Shown: positions 15,416 to 24,487 of the stretch, piece after piece
How the letters are laid out: every line of letters starts with the position of its first letter
Numbering within the stretch: the first letter of the stretch is position 1
Assembly: GCA_015222805.1 (NCBI GenBank)
Contig: JADFVZ010000023.1
Location: 1-33,256 of the forward strand
Length of the DNA: 33,256 nt
Origin: Pseudomonadota bacterium
GTDB taxonomy: Bacteria; Pseudomonadota; Gammaproteobacteria; Xanthomonadales; SZUA-36
Reading direction: 5' to 3'
Notes under the pieces: generated by a model
The model's database searches: none
Told to the model about the DNA's origin: nothing
What the model saw: only the letters and a program-made list of their open reading frames with translations
Program-made: the position numbers and the translations under genes

Positions 15416-17005
15416 TTAAGTTTGTATCAAATCCGCAGCTTTTTCCGCAATCATAATCGTCGGCGCATTGGTATTCCCGGCGACCAGTTCCGGCATAATG
15501 GATGCATCTATGACACGCAAACCGTCAATTCCGTGAACCCGCAGTTGCGGATCAACTACTGCCATAGAGTCCGTACCCATTTTGCAGGTGCCGACCGGGT
15601 GGTAGATGGATTCTGCCTTGCGGCGTACAAAGTCCATTAGTTCTGCATCGGATTCAAGGCCGGCTTCAGGGAAAATGGGTTCAGCGCGAATGGATTTGAA
15701 AACATCCGTGGCAAAAAGCTGGGTCCCCAGCCTGGCACAGGCGAGGATGATTTTTTCGTCATGCGGGTGGCTGAGGTAGTTAGGGCGTATAGAAGGCGCC
15801 TCGGCCGGGTTGGCAGATTTAATTTGCAGGTTGCCGCGGCTTTTGGGGGTTAACTGGCAGGCATGAATAGTCATGCCATGCCCGGGGAGGATATTACGTC
15901 CATGATCATCCAGTTGCGCAGGTACAAAATGGCTCTGGATATCAGGTCGGTCATCCTCGGCATGATCAGATAGCAGGAAGCCGCCCGCTTCGGCAATATT
16001 AGAGCTGGCGGGGCCGCCGCGGGAAAAGATATAGCGGATACCGGCGGTGAGTTCATTTAAATGGTCATAGGTGATTTTTTCCCGGGTCTTTACCAGGGTG
16101 CATATATCCAGGTGGTCTTGCAGGTTTTCGCCAACACCGGGTAGGTCGTGGTTGACTTCAACCCCGACTTCACGCAGTTGTGAACCGGCACCGATACCGG
16201 ATAATTGCAATAACTGTGGCGAATTTATCGCCCCACCGGAAAGCAGTATTTCGCCCGCATAGCAGGTTTCTGTCTTGCCTTTGCGAGTGTACTGGATGCC
16301 GACAGCGCGTTTGCCGTCGAGTAGGATTTTTCCAGCAAGCGCATGGGTTATCACGCTAAGGTTGGGGCGTTTGATCGCCGGGTTCAAATAAGCAACTGCC
16401 GTGCTGCAGCGACGGCCATTTTTCTGGGTTACCTGGTAGTAGGAAAAACCGCGCTGATGATCATTGTTGAAATCGCGGGTGCGGGTGTAGCCAAGTTCTT
16501 CGGCAGCCTCTAAATAAGTTTCAGACAGAGGATTGTGATAGCGTAAATCCCGAACTGAAAGTGGACCACCGACACCGTGGTAGACATCGGCACCGTGCTC
16601 CTGATCTTCGGCTTTGCGAAAATAGGGCAGGACAGAAGTGTAATCCCAGCCATTATTGCCGGCGATTGCCCAGTTGTCGTAATCCATGCTGTGACCACGG
16701 CAGTAACACATGGCGTTAATAGATGAGGATCCGCCAAGCACCTTGCCCCGCGGCCAGTACAGGCGGCGGTTATTCAGTGCAGCTTCCGGTTCAGTTTCAT
16801 AATTCCAGTTAATCGATTTAATATTAACCAGCTTAGCCAGTCCGGCAGGCATATGAATGAAGGGGTTCCAGTCTTTGCCGCCGGCTTCCAGCAGCAGTAC
16901 TTTGGTGGCCGGGTTTTCTGATAAACGGTTTGCCAGCACGCAACCGGCTGATCCGGCACCAACAATGATGTAGTCCCACTCCTGCTTGTTACTTGTAACG
17001 CTCAT
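15416..17005 (-). CDS. GMC-family FAD oxidoreductase (choline/alcohol dehydrogenase-like)
   Basis: A 529-aa flavoprotein of the glucose-methanol-choline family, which oxidises primary alcohols or choline-like substrates. The FAD site GAGSAG (16–21) sits in the Rossmann strand YIIVGAGSAGCVLANRL, followed by LLLEAGG, and the GMC signature 1 region reads WPRGKVLGGSSSINAM. Signature 2 is SGGAINSPQLLQLSGIG. The catalytic pair is H469 (in IYHPVGTCKMG) and N513 (in GNTNAP). Overall it resembles BetA and AlkJ. No betaine genes (betB, betI, betT) are adjacent, so choline is not supported and an alcohol substrate is as likely. An AGGAAA ribosome-binding site precedes the ATG. Confidence 0.92.
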   Translation of the reverse strand: MSVTSNKQEWDYIIVGAGSAGCVLANRLSENPATKVLLLEAGGKDWNPFIHMPAGLAKLVNIKSINWNYETEPEAALNNRRLYWPRGKVLGGSSSINAMCYCRGHSMDYDNWAIAGNNGWDYTSVLPYFRKAEDQEHGADVYHGVGGPLSVRDLRYHNPLSETYLEAAEELGYTRTRDFNNDHQRGFSYYQVTQKNGRRCSTAVAYLNPAIKRPNLSVITHALAGKILLDGKRAVGIQYTRKGKTETCYAGEILLSGGAINSPQLLQLSGIGAGSQLREVGVEVNHDLPGVGENLQDHLDICTLVKTREKITYDHLNELTAGIRYIFSRGGPASSNIAEAGGFLLSDHAEDDRPDIQSHFVPAQLDDHGRNILPGHGMTIHACQLTPKSRGNLQIKSANPAEAPSIRPNYLSHPHDEKIILACARLGTQLFATDVFKSIRAEPIFPEAGLESDAELMDFVRRKAESIYHPVGTCKMGTDSMAVVDPQLRVHGIDGLRVIDASIMPELVAGNTNAPTIMIAEKAADLIQT

Positions 17006-17042
17006 TTTCTGGGGGTTTCCTGCCTATAGTCAGGCTTACTTT

Positions 17043-17070
17043 CATATAGCCGAAATTGTACACTCGTCAA
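17043..17070 (-). promoter_or_regulatory. Candidate sigma-70 promoter of the GMC oxidoreductase gene
   Basis: On the minus strand, −35 TTGACG (5/6 consensus) is at 17070–17065 and −10 TATATG at 17048–17043, separated by 16 nt. This gives a leader of about 30 nt before the ATG at 17005. The gene can therefore be transcribed independently of the MOSC gene upstream. Confidence 0.5.
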
Positions 17071-17091
17071 AAGCTGATGCAAGTAGGAAAA

Positions 17092-17907
17092 TTACCCGAT
17101 CGTGAGCTTGTCACCAATTTGGATTTTGCCGCTGTTCAAGGCCACAAACTGCATCCCGAAGATAGGTCCCCGGCCTGCCTGGTTATGAATGTTAGTTAGG
17201 GTATTTAATGGTTCCCGTAGTGGGTCGCGTTCTCCGGTATCCGGATTCGAGGTGGTGAGAATGCAGCGCACGCAGGTTTTTGTTGCCTGCAGTTCCACCT
17301 CGCCAATCCGGATTAGCTGCCAGCTTTCTTCTTCCCAGGCCTGATTGCCGTTGACCACCAGGTTAGGTCGAAACCGATGCATGCTGATCGCGGTATCAAG
17401 ATGCTTGTTGAGTTCGGACAATGAGGCTTCATTAGCCAGCAGCACAGGCATGCCATCGGTAAAAGCAATTTGTCGTCCTCCGGCAGGTACCGGTGGTGGC
17501 GGGTAGCTGCCGGGCTTTAATAAACGGGCGCTGTCCGTTGCCGACCAGACCAGGCGGCAGGGCTTGCCAATAACCTGGCTGAACCAGTCGGCTGCAGATT
17601 CGCCTGCATCATGGACTTCAACTTCATCATGCCAAATTTTGGCAGGGTAACGTTTGGCAGTATCCTGAGGATGACGAACATAGATTCCGGGCAGCCCCGG
17701 ATAGGCAGCAATAAAACCTGCCGGGCCGGTTTCAACCGAGAGCTGGAGTAAATTCGGGTAACGCCGAGCGCTGATAAACCTATGCTGGTCATCAACCAGC
17801 ATCCAGTGGCGGTCATGGTCAAGCCCAAGGGGGGTGATCCGGGTCTCTGTTAGTTCTACCCGATGGCAGGATTTAACCGGATAAATATTAATGGCTGTTA
17901 GTTTCAT
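17092..17907 (-). CDS. MOSC-domain protein (YcbX/mARC-like)
   Basis: A 271-aa protein with a MOSC N-terminal beta-barrel domain (MKLTAINIYPVKSCHRVEL; GLDHDRHWMLVD) and a C-terminal MOSC domain. The conserved cysteine that binds the molybdenum cofactor in this family is C212 in KTCVRC; C215 follows. RFRPNLVV is also typical. Proteins of this layout (YcbX, eukaryotic mARC) are molybdo-enzymes that reduce N-hydroxylated compounds, using a ferredoxin or reductase partner. E. coli YcbX carries its own C-terminal ferredoxin domain; this protein lacks one and would need a separate electron donor. It is transcribed away from the RND operon. Substrate unknown. Confidence 0.88.
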   Translation of the reverse strand: MKLTAINIYPVKSCHRVELTETRITPLGLDHDRHWMLVDDQHRFISARRYPNLLQLSVETGPAGFIAAYPGLPGIYVRHPQDTAKRYPAKIWHDEVEVHDAGESAADWFSQVIGKPCRLVWSATDSARLLKPGSYPPPPVPAGGRQIAFTDGMPVLLANEASLSELNKHLDTAISMHRFRPNLVVNGNQAWEEESWQLIRIGEVELQATKTCVRCILTTSNPDTGERDPLREPLNTLTNIHNQAGRGPIFGMQFVALNSGKIQIGDKLTIG

Positions 17908-18038
17908 CAGCTCATTCTAGCTTATATTCCGCACTTTCTACCCTGAGCACCATCCGTGAGGCTAAATTCAGCGTAAAATGTCCGGATGTTGCGTCTAAAT
18001 ATACTAATTAAACTGAAACATATGCCGGGGTCCGGGCA

Positions 18039-21000
18039 ATGCTGCTGACCCGGGCATCACTGAGAAACCGGGTAGCTGTAGCCGTTGCCGGCATACTGAT
18101 TACCCTGTTTGGCATTATTTCCCTGTTTCGCCTGCCGGTGCAGTTGTCACCGGATATCGAGCGCCCGGTTATTTCAATTAATACTGGCTGGCGTGCAGCC
18201 GCGCCGCTTGAGATCGAGTCTGAAATTATCGAGCCGCAGGAAGATGTTTTGCGTGGACTGCCCGGTGTACGCCAAATGTCATCCAGTTCTGCACAGGGCG
18301 GCGGATCAATTACCCTTGAATTTGATATAGATACCGATATGGGGCGGGCACTGGTTGAGGTGATGAATGCGCTGAACCAGGTGCCCCGTTATCCGGTCGA
18401 TATCACCGAACCAATTATTAATGTCGGTGGTGGTGGTTTCCGCAATACGATCGCCTGGTTTGCAATCCGCGCTTTGCCGGATAACCCGCGCGAAATTGCC
18501 AGTTACCAGGACTTTGTGGATGACGTGGTTCTGCCACGACTGGAACGGGTGCCCGGAGTGGCAAGCAGCGGTGCATTTGGCGGCCGTTCGGATGAAGTAC
18601 GGATTTCATTTGACCCCTACAAAGCCGCCAGCCTGGGTATTGATATTACCCGTATCGGTTCACGTTTAGGTAGCAATAAAGATATTTCAGCCGGTACGGC
18701 TGATGTGGGCAGGCGTCGCTACACCATCCGTTTTGCTGGCCAGTATAACGTCGATGTGCTTGGTGACCTGGTGTTGGAATGGCGTGACAACCACCCCGTT
18801 CGATTACGGGATATTGCTACTGTTGCACGGGTGCTACAGGACCGCGATGGTGTCATTAGCCAAAACGGTGGACCATCCATTGCGATGAATGTCTCACCCG
18901 AAACTGGGGTCAATGTACTTGAAGTCATGGATGGGATAAAAGCGGCGGTAACCGAGCTGGAAGAGAACCTGCTGCAGCCTGCCGGTCTTTATATCACCCA
19001 GGTTTACGATGAAACCATCTATATCAATGCCTCGGTACGCATGGTGCGCAATAACCTGATTCTCGGGATGCTGCTGGCGGTTACTGTGTTGTGGTGGTTC
19101 CTGCGCCGCTTCCGGGCAACCCTGATAGTTGCCCTGGCGATTCCATTGTGCTTGTTTGCGGCTTTTATTGTTCTTGACCTGACGGGCAGGACACTGAATA
19201 TTATTTCCCTGGCCGGCATGGCATTTGCCACCGGCATGGTGCTGGATGCGGCCATTGTGGTGCTGGAAAATATTTTCAGGCAACGGGAACAGGGGCTTAG
19301 CGGTGATGAAGCCAGTGACCGTGGTACGAGCCAGGTATGGGGTGCTTTAGTCGCCTCAACTGCCACCACTGTAGCCATCTTTATGCCGGTAGTATTCCTG
19401 AAAGATGAAGCCGGTCAGCTGTTTGCCGATCTTGCAATCACCATATCAGTATCAGTTGTTGCTTCACTGATTGTAGCGGTCACAGTGCTACCCTCTGCAG
19501 CTGCCCGCTGGGTGCGCTCAGGTAATATTGAAGATAAGCACGGCCATTGGTGGCGTGCCATTACTGATAAAATCATGCTGGCCACAAACAGTAAAAAACG
19601 GCGCTGGTCCTGGGTTTTAGGCCTAACTATCCTACCGATATTGCTTGCGTTGATGTTAAAGCCGGCCGCCGATTATTTACCGGAAGGCAAACAGAATTTC
19701 GCTTTTGGTTTTATCGTTACCCCACCGGGTTTGAATGTGGATACGGCAGAAGCTGAATTAACTTCAGTAATCGATGCGCGTTTTTCACCCTACCTTAAGG
19801 GCAAATCCCCGGAGATCGGTAATTACTTCCTGGGTTTCTTCGGCAGCGGGGCTTTCTTCGGCCTGCAGGCCAAAGATCCACAGGATATGGATCGCATCAT
19901 TGAGATGGTAAATGGTGAGATTTTGCAGGGCTTCCCTGATACCTTCGGCTTCCTTGCCAGGGCACCGGTATTTCGCGGCTCACGCGGCGGCAGGACCATT
20001 GATGTCGACTTGCAGGGCGATGATTTTGAATCACTGATAGCAGCGGGCCAGGTTGGCTTTGCTGCGATCATGCAGGCAATTCCGGGGGCCAATGTGCGCC
20101 CCTTGCCTGGCCTGGAACTGGCTGAGCCTGAAATCCGCCTGATTCCGAATGACCGCCGGATTGCCGAAGTAGGCTGGAACCGTTCGCTTACAGCGACAGC
20201 GATACGGGCGCTGGGGTCAGGTGCATTCCTGGGTGAGTATTTCGACGGTACTCGCAGGCTGAATATCATCCTCAGGGCGGATGAATGGGATACCCCGGAG
20301 GAACTCGCTGCATTACCGCTGGCAACACCTTCCGGTGAAATACAAACTGTCGGTGAGTTGGCACAGGTGACCCGCACCGCCGGTCCAACCGAGATTCGCA
20401 GGATTGATCGCCGGCGCACCTTAACCCTACAGGTAACTCCACCCAAAGGCATGCCGCTAGAAGATGCGATTACTGCAATTAAGTCTAAAGTGGTACCCGA
20501 GATCGAACCTCTAATGCCGGCAGGCAGCCTGATTTCTTACCACGGTACAGCCGAAGCCCTGTCACAGGCATTAAAGAGCATGTCGGGCAGTTTCTTGCTG
20601 GCGATTATTATTTTATATTTACTTATCTCTGCATTGTTTAAGTCATTTCGGGATTCACTGCTGGTGGTTCTGACCATCCCGATGGCAACGGTTGGCGGGA
20701 TTATCAGCATACGTATTATGGACTTTATGTTGAAATCCAGTGGCGGACAGGCAATGGACTTGCTGACCATGATCGGTTTTGTCATCCTGCTAGGCCTGGT
20801 TGTAAATAACGCCATCCTACTGGTGTACCGTGCTCGTGATGCCGAGCGCGAGGGTATGTCGCGCAAAGATGCGGTTGAGTCCGCCGTCCGTCTTCGCCTG
20901 CGGCCGATTTTGATGAGCACCATGACCAGTATTTTTGGTATGCTGCCGCTAATGCTGATGCCGGGTTCGGGAACAGAATTGTATCGCGGCATGGCAGCGG

Positions 21001-21122
21001 TCATTGTCGGGGGTATGCTGGTATCGACGATGTTTACCCTGCTGCTCCTGCCCAGTCTGTTGCGGATGAACGAAGACCAGAGCGAAAATTCAAACAATAA
21101 TCAATCAGTAGAACCGGCCTAA
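18039..21122 (+). CDS. RND-family efflux pump, inner-membrane subunit
   Basis: A 1027-aa proton-driven efflux transporter of the AcrB/CzcA superfamily, which exports substrates from the periplasm or inner membrane through an outer-membrane channel. The N-terminal helix (NRVAVAVAGILITLFGIISL) is followed by the porter motif RLPVQLSPDIERP. The TM4 proton-relay segment reads GMVLDAAIVVLENIF; its single Asp is D403. This matches the single-Asp form of CusA, not the DD pair of AcrB. The TM10 segment GLVVNNAILLVYRARDAEREG has Asn where AcrB has Lys940. Substrate cannot be inferred. The ATG at 18039 fits the family's N-terminus. The adaptor gene follows after 3 nt, an inverted order compared with acrA–acrB. 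No TolC-like gene is nearby. Confidence 0.93.
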   Translation: MLLTRASLRNRVAVAVAGILITLFGIISLFRLPVQLSPDIERPVISINTGWRAAAPLEIESEIIEPQEDVLRGLPGVRQMSSSSAQGGGSITLEFDIDTDMGRALVEVMNALNQVPRYPVDITEPIINVGGGGFRNTIAWFAIRALPDNPREIASYQDFVDDVVLPRLERVPGVASSGAFGGRSDEVRISFDPYKAASLGIDITRIGSRLGSNKDISAGTADVGRRRYTIRFAGQYNVDVLGDLVLEWRDNHPVRLRDIATVARVLQDRDGVISQNGGPSIAMNVSPETGVNVLEVMDGIKAAVTELEENLLQPAGLYITQVYDETIYINASVRMVRNNLILGMLLAVTVLWWFLRRFRATLIVALAIPLCLFAAFIVLDLTGRTLNIISLAGMAFATGMVLDAAIVVLENIFRQREQGLSGDEASDRGTSQVWGALVASTATTVAIFMPVVFLKDEAGQLFADLAITISVSVVASLIVAVTVLPSAAARWVRSGNIEDKHGHWWRAITDKIMLATNSKKRRWSWVLGLTILPILLALMLKPAADYLPEGKQNFAFGFIVTPPGLNVDTAEAELTSVIDARFSPYLKGKSPEIGNYFLGFFGSGAFFGLQAKDPQDMDRIIEMVNGEILQGFPDTFGFLARAPVFRGSRGGRTIDVDLQGDDFESLIAAGQVGFAAIMQAIPGANVRPLPGLELAEPEIRLIPNDRRIAEVGWNRSLTATAIRALGSGAFLGEYFDGTRRLNIILRADEWDTPEELAALPLATPSGEIQTVGELAQVTRTAGPTEIRRIDRRRTLTLQVTPPKGMPLEDAITAIKSKVVPEIEPLMPAGSLISYHGTAEALSQALKSMSGSFLLAIIILYLLISALFKSFRDSLLVVLTIPMATVGGIISIRIMDFMLKSSGGQAMDLLTMIGFVILLGLVVNNAILLVYRARDAEREGMSRKDAVESAVRLRLRPILMSTMTSIFGMLPLMLMPGSGTELYRGMAAVIVGGMLVSTMFTLLLLPSLLRMNEDQSENSNNNQSVEPA

Positions 21123-21125
21123 AAA

Positions 21126-22286
21126 ATGAAATTAAAACAATTAATTCCCGCAGTGGTTAGTGCCTCTATTTTACTTCTTTGCAATGCTCCTGCCCTGGCG
21201 CAGGAACAGGAACAACAGCCACCCTCGCTGGTAAAGGTAAGTTCGGTAGAGTTCCGGTCGCTGGTAGCAACGGCGGTGATGCCGGGTACGGTGGTTTCAC
21301 GCGAAGATGCGCGGATATCTGCTGAAGTTAGCGGTCGCTTACTGATGGTTGTGGATATTGGGACCCGGGTAGAACAAGGTGAGGCAGTCGCGCAGATCGA
21401 TGATGTTCGCCTTCAGCTGCGGCAGAGAGAACTGCTGGCCCAGGTAGAGCGTGAAAAGGCCCGGTTGGCATTCCTTCGTGCCGAACAAGAGCGTTTAAGT
21501 AAACTGGCCAAAAAGAATCTTGCTTCATCCACCCAGTATGAGCAAGTCATCTCCGATCGGCTGGTGGCCGAAAGTGACCTGGTGGTGGCAAATGTCCGTC
21601 TTGAACAAGTCAGGGATGAGCTCGCCCGCAGTAGTGTCAACGCACCTTTTCCGGGTATTGTTGTGGCCCACCTGAGTAATGTGGGTGAACACCTGGCGGT
21701 TGGAACCGAAGTCCTGCGGCTGGTAAATGTCGACAATCTGGAAGTGGTTACCCGGGCACCCCTTGAGTACATGGAATTCAGCAACAAAGGTCATCAACTT
21801 GAAATCATCAGCGACGGACAGGTATTGCAGGCGCCTATTCGCACCCTCGTAGCAGTGGGTAGCGAGCGTACCCATGTGTATGAAATGCGCCTTGACCTGC
21901 CAGCCAATGCTTATCCGGTTGGAAAAGCCCTGCGGGTACGAATTCCTGTGGCTAGCCGGGCGGAGGTGCTTGCTGTACCGCGTGATGCGCTGGTATTGCG
22001 CAGCAAGGGCACGGCAGTATTTGTAATAGATGCTGACAGCAAAGCCCGTCAGGTGATGGTCGAGACAGGGATCAGCGAACAGGAGTGGATCGAAGTACGG
22101 GGTGATCTTGAGCCGGGGGATAAGGTTGTTGTCCGCGGCGCCGAGCGCCTCCGTCCTGAGCAAAAAGTGGCTATCCAGGAAGATGCTGCGGATGCAGTTG
22201 ATAGCTCAGCTTCATATACCGATTCCCTGGAATTTGATCTCATAACCGAGCCTGAAGATGAGCCTGATAGCTATGATTCCCAGTAA
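21126..22286 (+). CDS. RND efflux periplasmic adaptor (membrane fusion protein)
   Basis: A 386-aa adaptor linking the RND pump to an outer-membrane channel. A signal peptide (LIPAVVSASILLLCNAPALA) ends before QEQEQQ. No proper lipobox precedes the cysteine, so it is probably not a lipoprotein, unlike AcrA. The biotinyl-lipoyl halves (DARISAEVSGRLLMVVDIG and NAPFPGIVVAHLSNVG) flank a helical hairpin of about residues 95–165. The beta-barrel and membrane-proximal parts follow (VLAVPRDALVLRS; GDKVVVRGAERLRP). The C-terminus is an acidic tail (TEPEDEPDSYDSQ), not usual for the family. The gene lies 3 nt after the pump gene, and its stop overlaps the next start as TAATG. Confidence 0.92.
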   Translation: MKLKQLIPAVVSASILLLCNAPALAQEQEQQPPSLVKVSSVEFRSLVATAVMPGTVVSREDARISAEVSGRLLMVVDIGTRVEQGEAVAQIDDVRLQLRQRELLAQVEREKARLAFLRAEQERLSKLAKKNLASSTQYEQVISDRLVAESDLVVANVRLEQVRDELARSSVNAPFPGIVVAHLSNVGEHLAVGTEVLRLVNVDNLEVVTRAPLEYMEFSNKGHQLEIISDGQVLQAPIRTLVAVGSERTHVYEMRLDLPANAYPVGKALRVRIPVASRAEVLAVPRDALVLRSKGTAVFVIDADSKARQVMVETGISEQEWIEVRGDLEPGDKVVVRGAERLRPEQKVAIQEDAADAVDSSASYTDSLEFDLITEPEDEPDSYDSQ

Positions 22287-23572
22287 TGTCGGAAGCTGAA
22301 ATCCAGCAAGGGTCTTACCTTGGTCGCGTATTAAAAGTTGAAGCGGGGGAATGGCAACGCCTGGCCATTGCCTTTCTATATTTTTTCCTGCTGCTCACCG
22401 GTTATTTCCTGCTGCGCCCTATACGTGGTGCAATTGCCGCCGCGGATGCACATAATTTGCAGTGGCTGTACACAGCAACTTTTATCAGCATGGTGGTGCT
22501 GGTGCCGCTGTTCGGCTATCTGGTCAGTCATTTTAAGCGTCGTTATTTCCTCCCGGGTATATATCTTTTTTTCATTAGCAACCTGCTGGTTTTTGCCTGG
22601 CTGTTTAAGGACGGTATGCCCGATATCTGGGTGCAGCGTGGCTATTATGTCTGGTTGAGTGTATTTAACTTATTTGTAGTCTCCATTTTCTGGAGTTTTA
22701 TGGCCGATATTTTCCGTGCTGAACAGGCACGTCGATTATTCGGCACTATAGCTGCAGGCGGCAGCCTCGGTGCTGTATTCGGGCCCCTGTTTACCAGTAT
22801 AGTAGCGGATTCAATTGGTAATGGGGGTTTGATGTTAGCAGGTGCGGGCCTGCTGCTGTTTGCAACCATGGCTGCGGTCTGGCTGGGACGACATGCCGGA
22901 TCAAGGGGTCGCAGCGCACGTGCTGAATCCATCATCGGCGGCAGTATCTGGGAAGGTGCGGTCAAGGTTTTCAGTTCAAAATACCTGATCTTTATTTGCC
23001 TGTTAATGCTGGCGCATAACCTGACAGCTACTTTTCTCTATAACGGCCTGGCAGTACTGGTGTCCGAGGCGATCCCGGCTGAAGGCAGCGCGCGCACCAT
23101 ATTTTTCAGCGACCTCAACCTGATGGTAAACCTGATTGCATTTGTGCTGCAGTTTGTGCTGACATCAAGGATTATTGCCTGGCTGGGCATGCCGCGCACC
23201 ATGGTATTAATGCCGATGCTACTGGCAGCGGGAATGGTCGTGCTTGGCAGTTCCCTGACCCTGGTGCTGTTTGCATCAGTCCAGGTAGCACAGCGGTCGA
23301 TGAATTACGGCCTGATTGGCCCGATCAAGGAAATGTTGTTTACCGTGGTTGATCGCGCCACCAAATATAAATCCAAGAACTTTATCGATACCGTGGTCTA
23401 TCGCGGCAGCGATGTCACCGCCAGCTGGATTTTTAAAGGTTTAACCGTACTCGGATTAAGCCTCAGCCAGATTGCCTTCCTGTTCGTCCCATTAATGGCT
23501 GTGTGGATGGTCATCAGCTGGAATGTGGGCAAGATGTATACCCAGCTCGCTCGCGAACGCCAGCTTAAGTAG
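22286..23572 (+). CDS. MFS transporter resembling Npt1/Npt2 nucleotide (ATP/ADP translocase-like) carriers
   Basis: A 428-aa polytopic inner-membrane protein with about twelve helices and a short cytosolic N-terminus. The segment VVDRATKYKSKNFIDTVVYR resembles the conserved late loop of the Npt1/Npt2-like branch (ATP:ADP antiporters of obligate intracellular bacteria and plastids), which also has free-living members of unknown substrate. The N-terminal LLTGYFLLRPIRGAIA and the GSLGAVFGPLFTS segment of TM5 are also seen in such proteins. Its start overlaps the adaptor stop (TAATG), so it is co-translated with the RND pump, an unusual partner. It may feed substrate to the periplasm for the pump, or simply be co-regulated. 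Its TAG stop lies at the edge of a palindromic repeat. Confidence 0.82.
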   Translation: MSEAEIQQGSYLGRVLKVEAGEWQRLAIAFLYFFLLLTGYFLLRPIRGAIAAADAHNLQWLYTATFISMVVLVPLFGYLVSHFKRRYFLPGIYLFFISNLLVFAWLFKDGMPDIWVQRGYYVWLSVFNLFVVSIFWSFMADIFRAEQARRLFGTIAAGGSLGAVFGPLFTSIVADSIGNGGLMLAGAGLLLFATMAAVWLGRHAGSRGRSARAESIIGGSIWEGAVKVFSSKYLIFICLLMLAHNLTATFLYNGLAVLVSEAIPAEGSARTIFFSDLNLMVNLIAFVLQFVLTSRIIAWLGMPRTMVLMPMLLAAGMVVLGSSLTLVLFASVQVAQRSMNYGLIGPIKEMLFTVVDRATKYKSKNFIDTVVYRGSDVTASWIFKGLTVLGLSLSQIAFLFVPLMAVWMVISWNVGKMYTQLARERQLK

Positions 23573-23637
23573 GGTGGGCATAAATGCCCGCGCGCAAAGT
23601 ATCGGTTGTAGATGCGTGGGCATAAATGCCCACCCTA
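23570..23637. repeat. Inverted intergenic repeat overlapping the stop codon of the Npt-like gene
   Basis: The left arm TAGGGTGGGCATAAATGCCC (23570–23589) is answered by GGGCATAAATGCCCACCCTA (23618–23637), mirror images except for the 2-nt centre of each GGGCAT-AA-ATGCCC unit. The spacer is 28 nt. The first three bases of the left arm are the TAG stop of the upstream gene. The form is that of a short dispersed palindromic repeat, common between genes in gammaproteobacteria. It separates the convergent transporter and ABC ATPase genes. Confidence 0.75.
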
Positions 23638-23677
23638 CCCCGGTTCCGTAAGCTTGCGAATGCACCGGCGGCTGGGT

Positions 23678-24487
23678 TTACCCCGGCAGGAAACAGCGGC
23701 CCTGGTCCCAGAGCAATTGCTCAATCGGGTAGTTATACAGTTCGGATAATTGTTTGCTGCTGAGGACTTCATCCAGTGGCCCGGCGAGGTAGCGGCCATC
23801 ACCAAACAGCATTAACACATGCGAGCAGTAACGGGCTGCGAGGTTGAGGTCGTGGATGGCAACCAGTGCTGCGCACCTGCCTTTTTCAGCACTGCCTGTT
23901 TCAACCAGGCTTCGCAGTTTACGCATAATCTGGATTTGATGGCCGATATCGAGGTGGTTGCTGGGCTCATCCAGTAGCAGTAACGGGGTTTCCTGCACCA
24001 GCATGGTGGCGAATGCCAGGCGTCGGGCTTCGCCGCCGGAGAGGCTGCTGACATTGCGTTGCTCAAGTCCCTCTAAATCCATATCTTTCAGTGCCTGCCG
24101 GGCAATAGCAAAATCCCTGGCTGACTCCTGCTGCCAGGCCCCGAGATGGGGATGCCTGCCGGCCATGGCCATTTGCAGTACGGTGGCATCAAAGGAGTAG
24201 CTGGTGTGTTGCTGCAATAAGGCCATCTGTCGGGCGATTGTGCGTCGGGATAAAGATTCGGCCGGGTGAAAAAGGCCCTGGTCGGGCAGTTCAATAGTTC
24301 CTGACTGTAGCGGACGGACACCCGCCAGGGTGTGCAGTAAAGTGGATTTGCCACTGCCATTGCGCCCCAGCAGGGCCCAGGTTTCACCCCGCTGGATTTG
24401 CCAGTCGAGTGATTCCAGCAGCACCCGGCCGGGTATTTCAAGGCCAAGGCCGCGGGTACGCAGCATGCTTGTGCCTGCCTCATTCAT
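23678..24487 (-). CDS. ABC transporter ATP-binding protein, BtuD/FecE type
   Basis: A 269-aa ATPase energising import of cobalamin, haem or ferric siderophore together with the adjoining permease. It has Walker A GRNGSGKST (41–49), a Q-loop (LLQQHTSYSF), signature LSGGEARR, Walker B LLLLDEPSNHLD and switch His in AIHDLN. The ATG at 24487 overlaps the permease stop by 4 nt (ATGA), so the two are co-translated; an internal ATG at codon 8 (24466) is another possible start. The family is clear but the substrate is not. The linkage in this window to a B12-controlled btuB favours cobalamin, while bfd–bfr nearby would fit iron. No periplasmic binding protein gene is adjacent. I leave the symbol empty for that reason. 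Confidence 0.9.
   Translation of the reverse strand: MNEAGTSMLRTRGLGLEIPGRVLLESLDWQIQRGETWALLGRNGSGKSTLLHTLAGVRPLQSGTIELPDQGLFHPAESLSRRTIARQMALLQQHTSYSFDATVLQMAMAGRHPHLGAWQQESARDFAIARQALKDMDLEGLEQRNVSSLSGGEARRLAFATMLVQETPLLLLDEPSNHLDIGHQIQIMRKLRSLVETGSAEKGRCAALVAIHDLNLAARYCSHVLMLFGDGRYLAGPLDEVLSSKQLSELYNYPIEQLLWDQGRCFLPG

Noticed and set aside
19823-20452. 209-codon minus-strand frame within the RND pump gene
   Set aside because: A shadow of the RND coding sequence with biased Ser/Pro/Arg content and no initiation signal.
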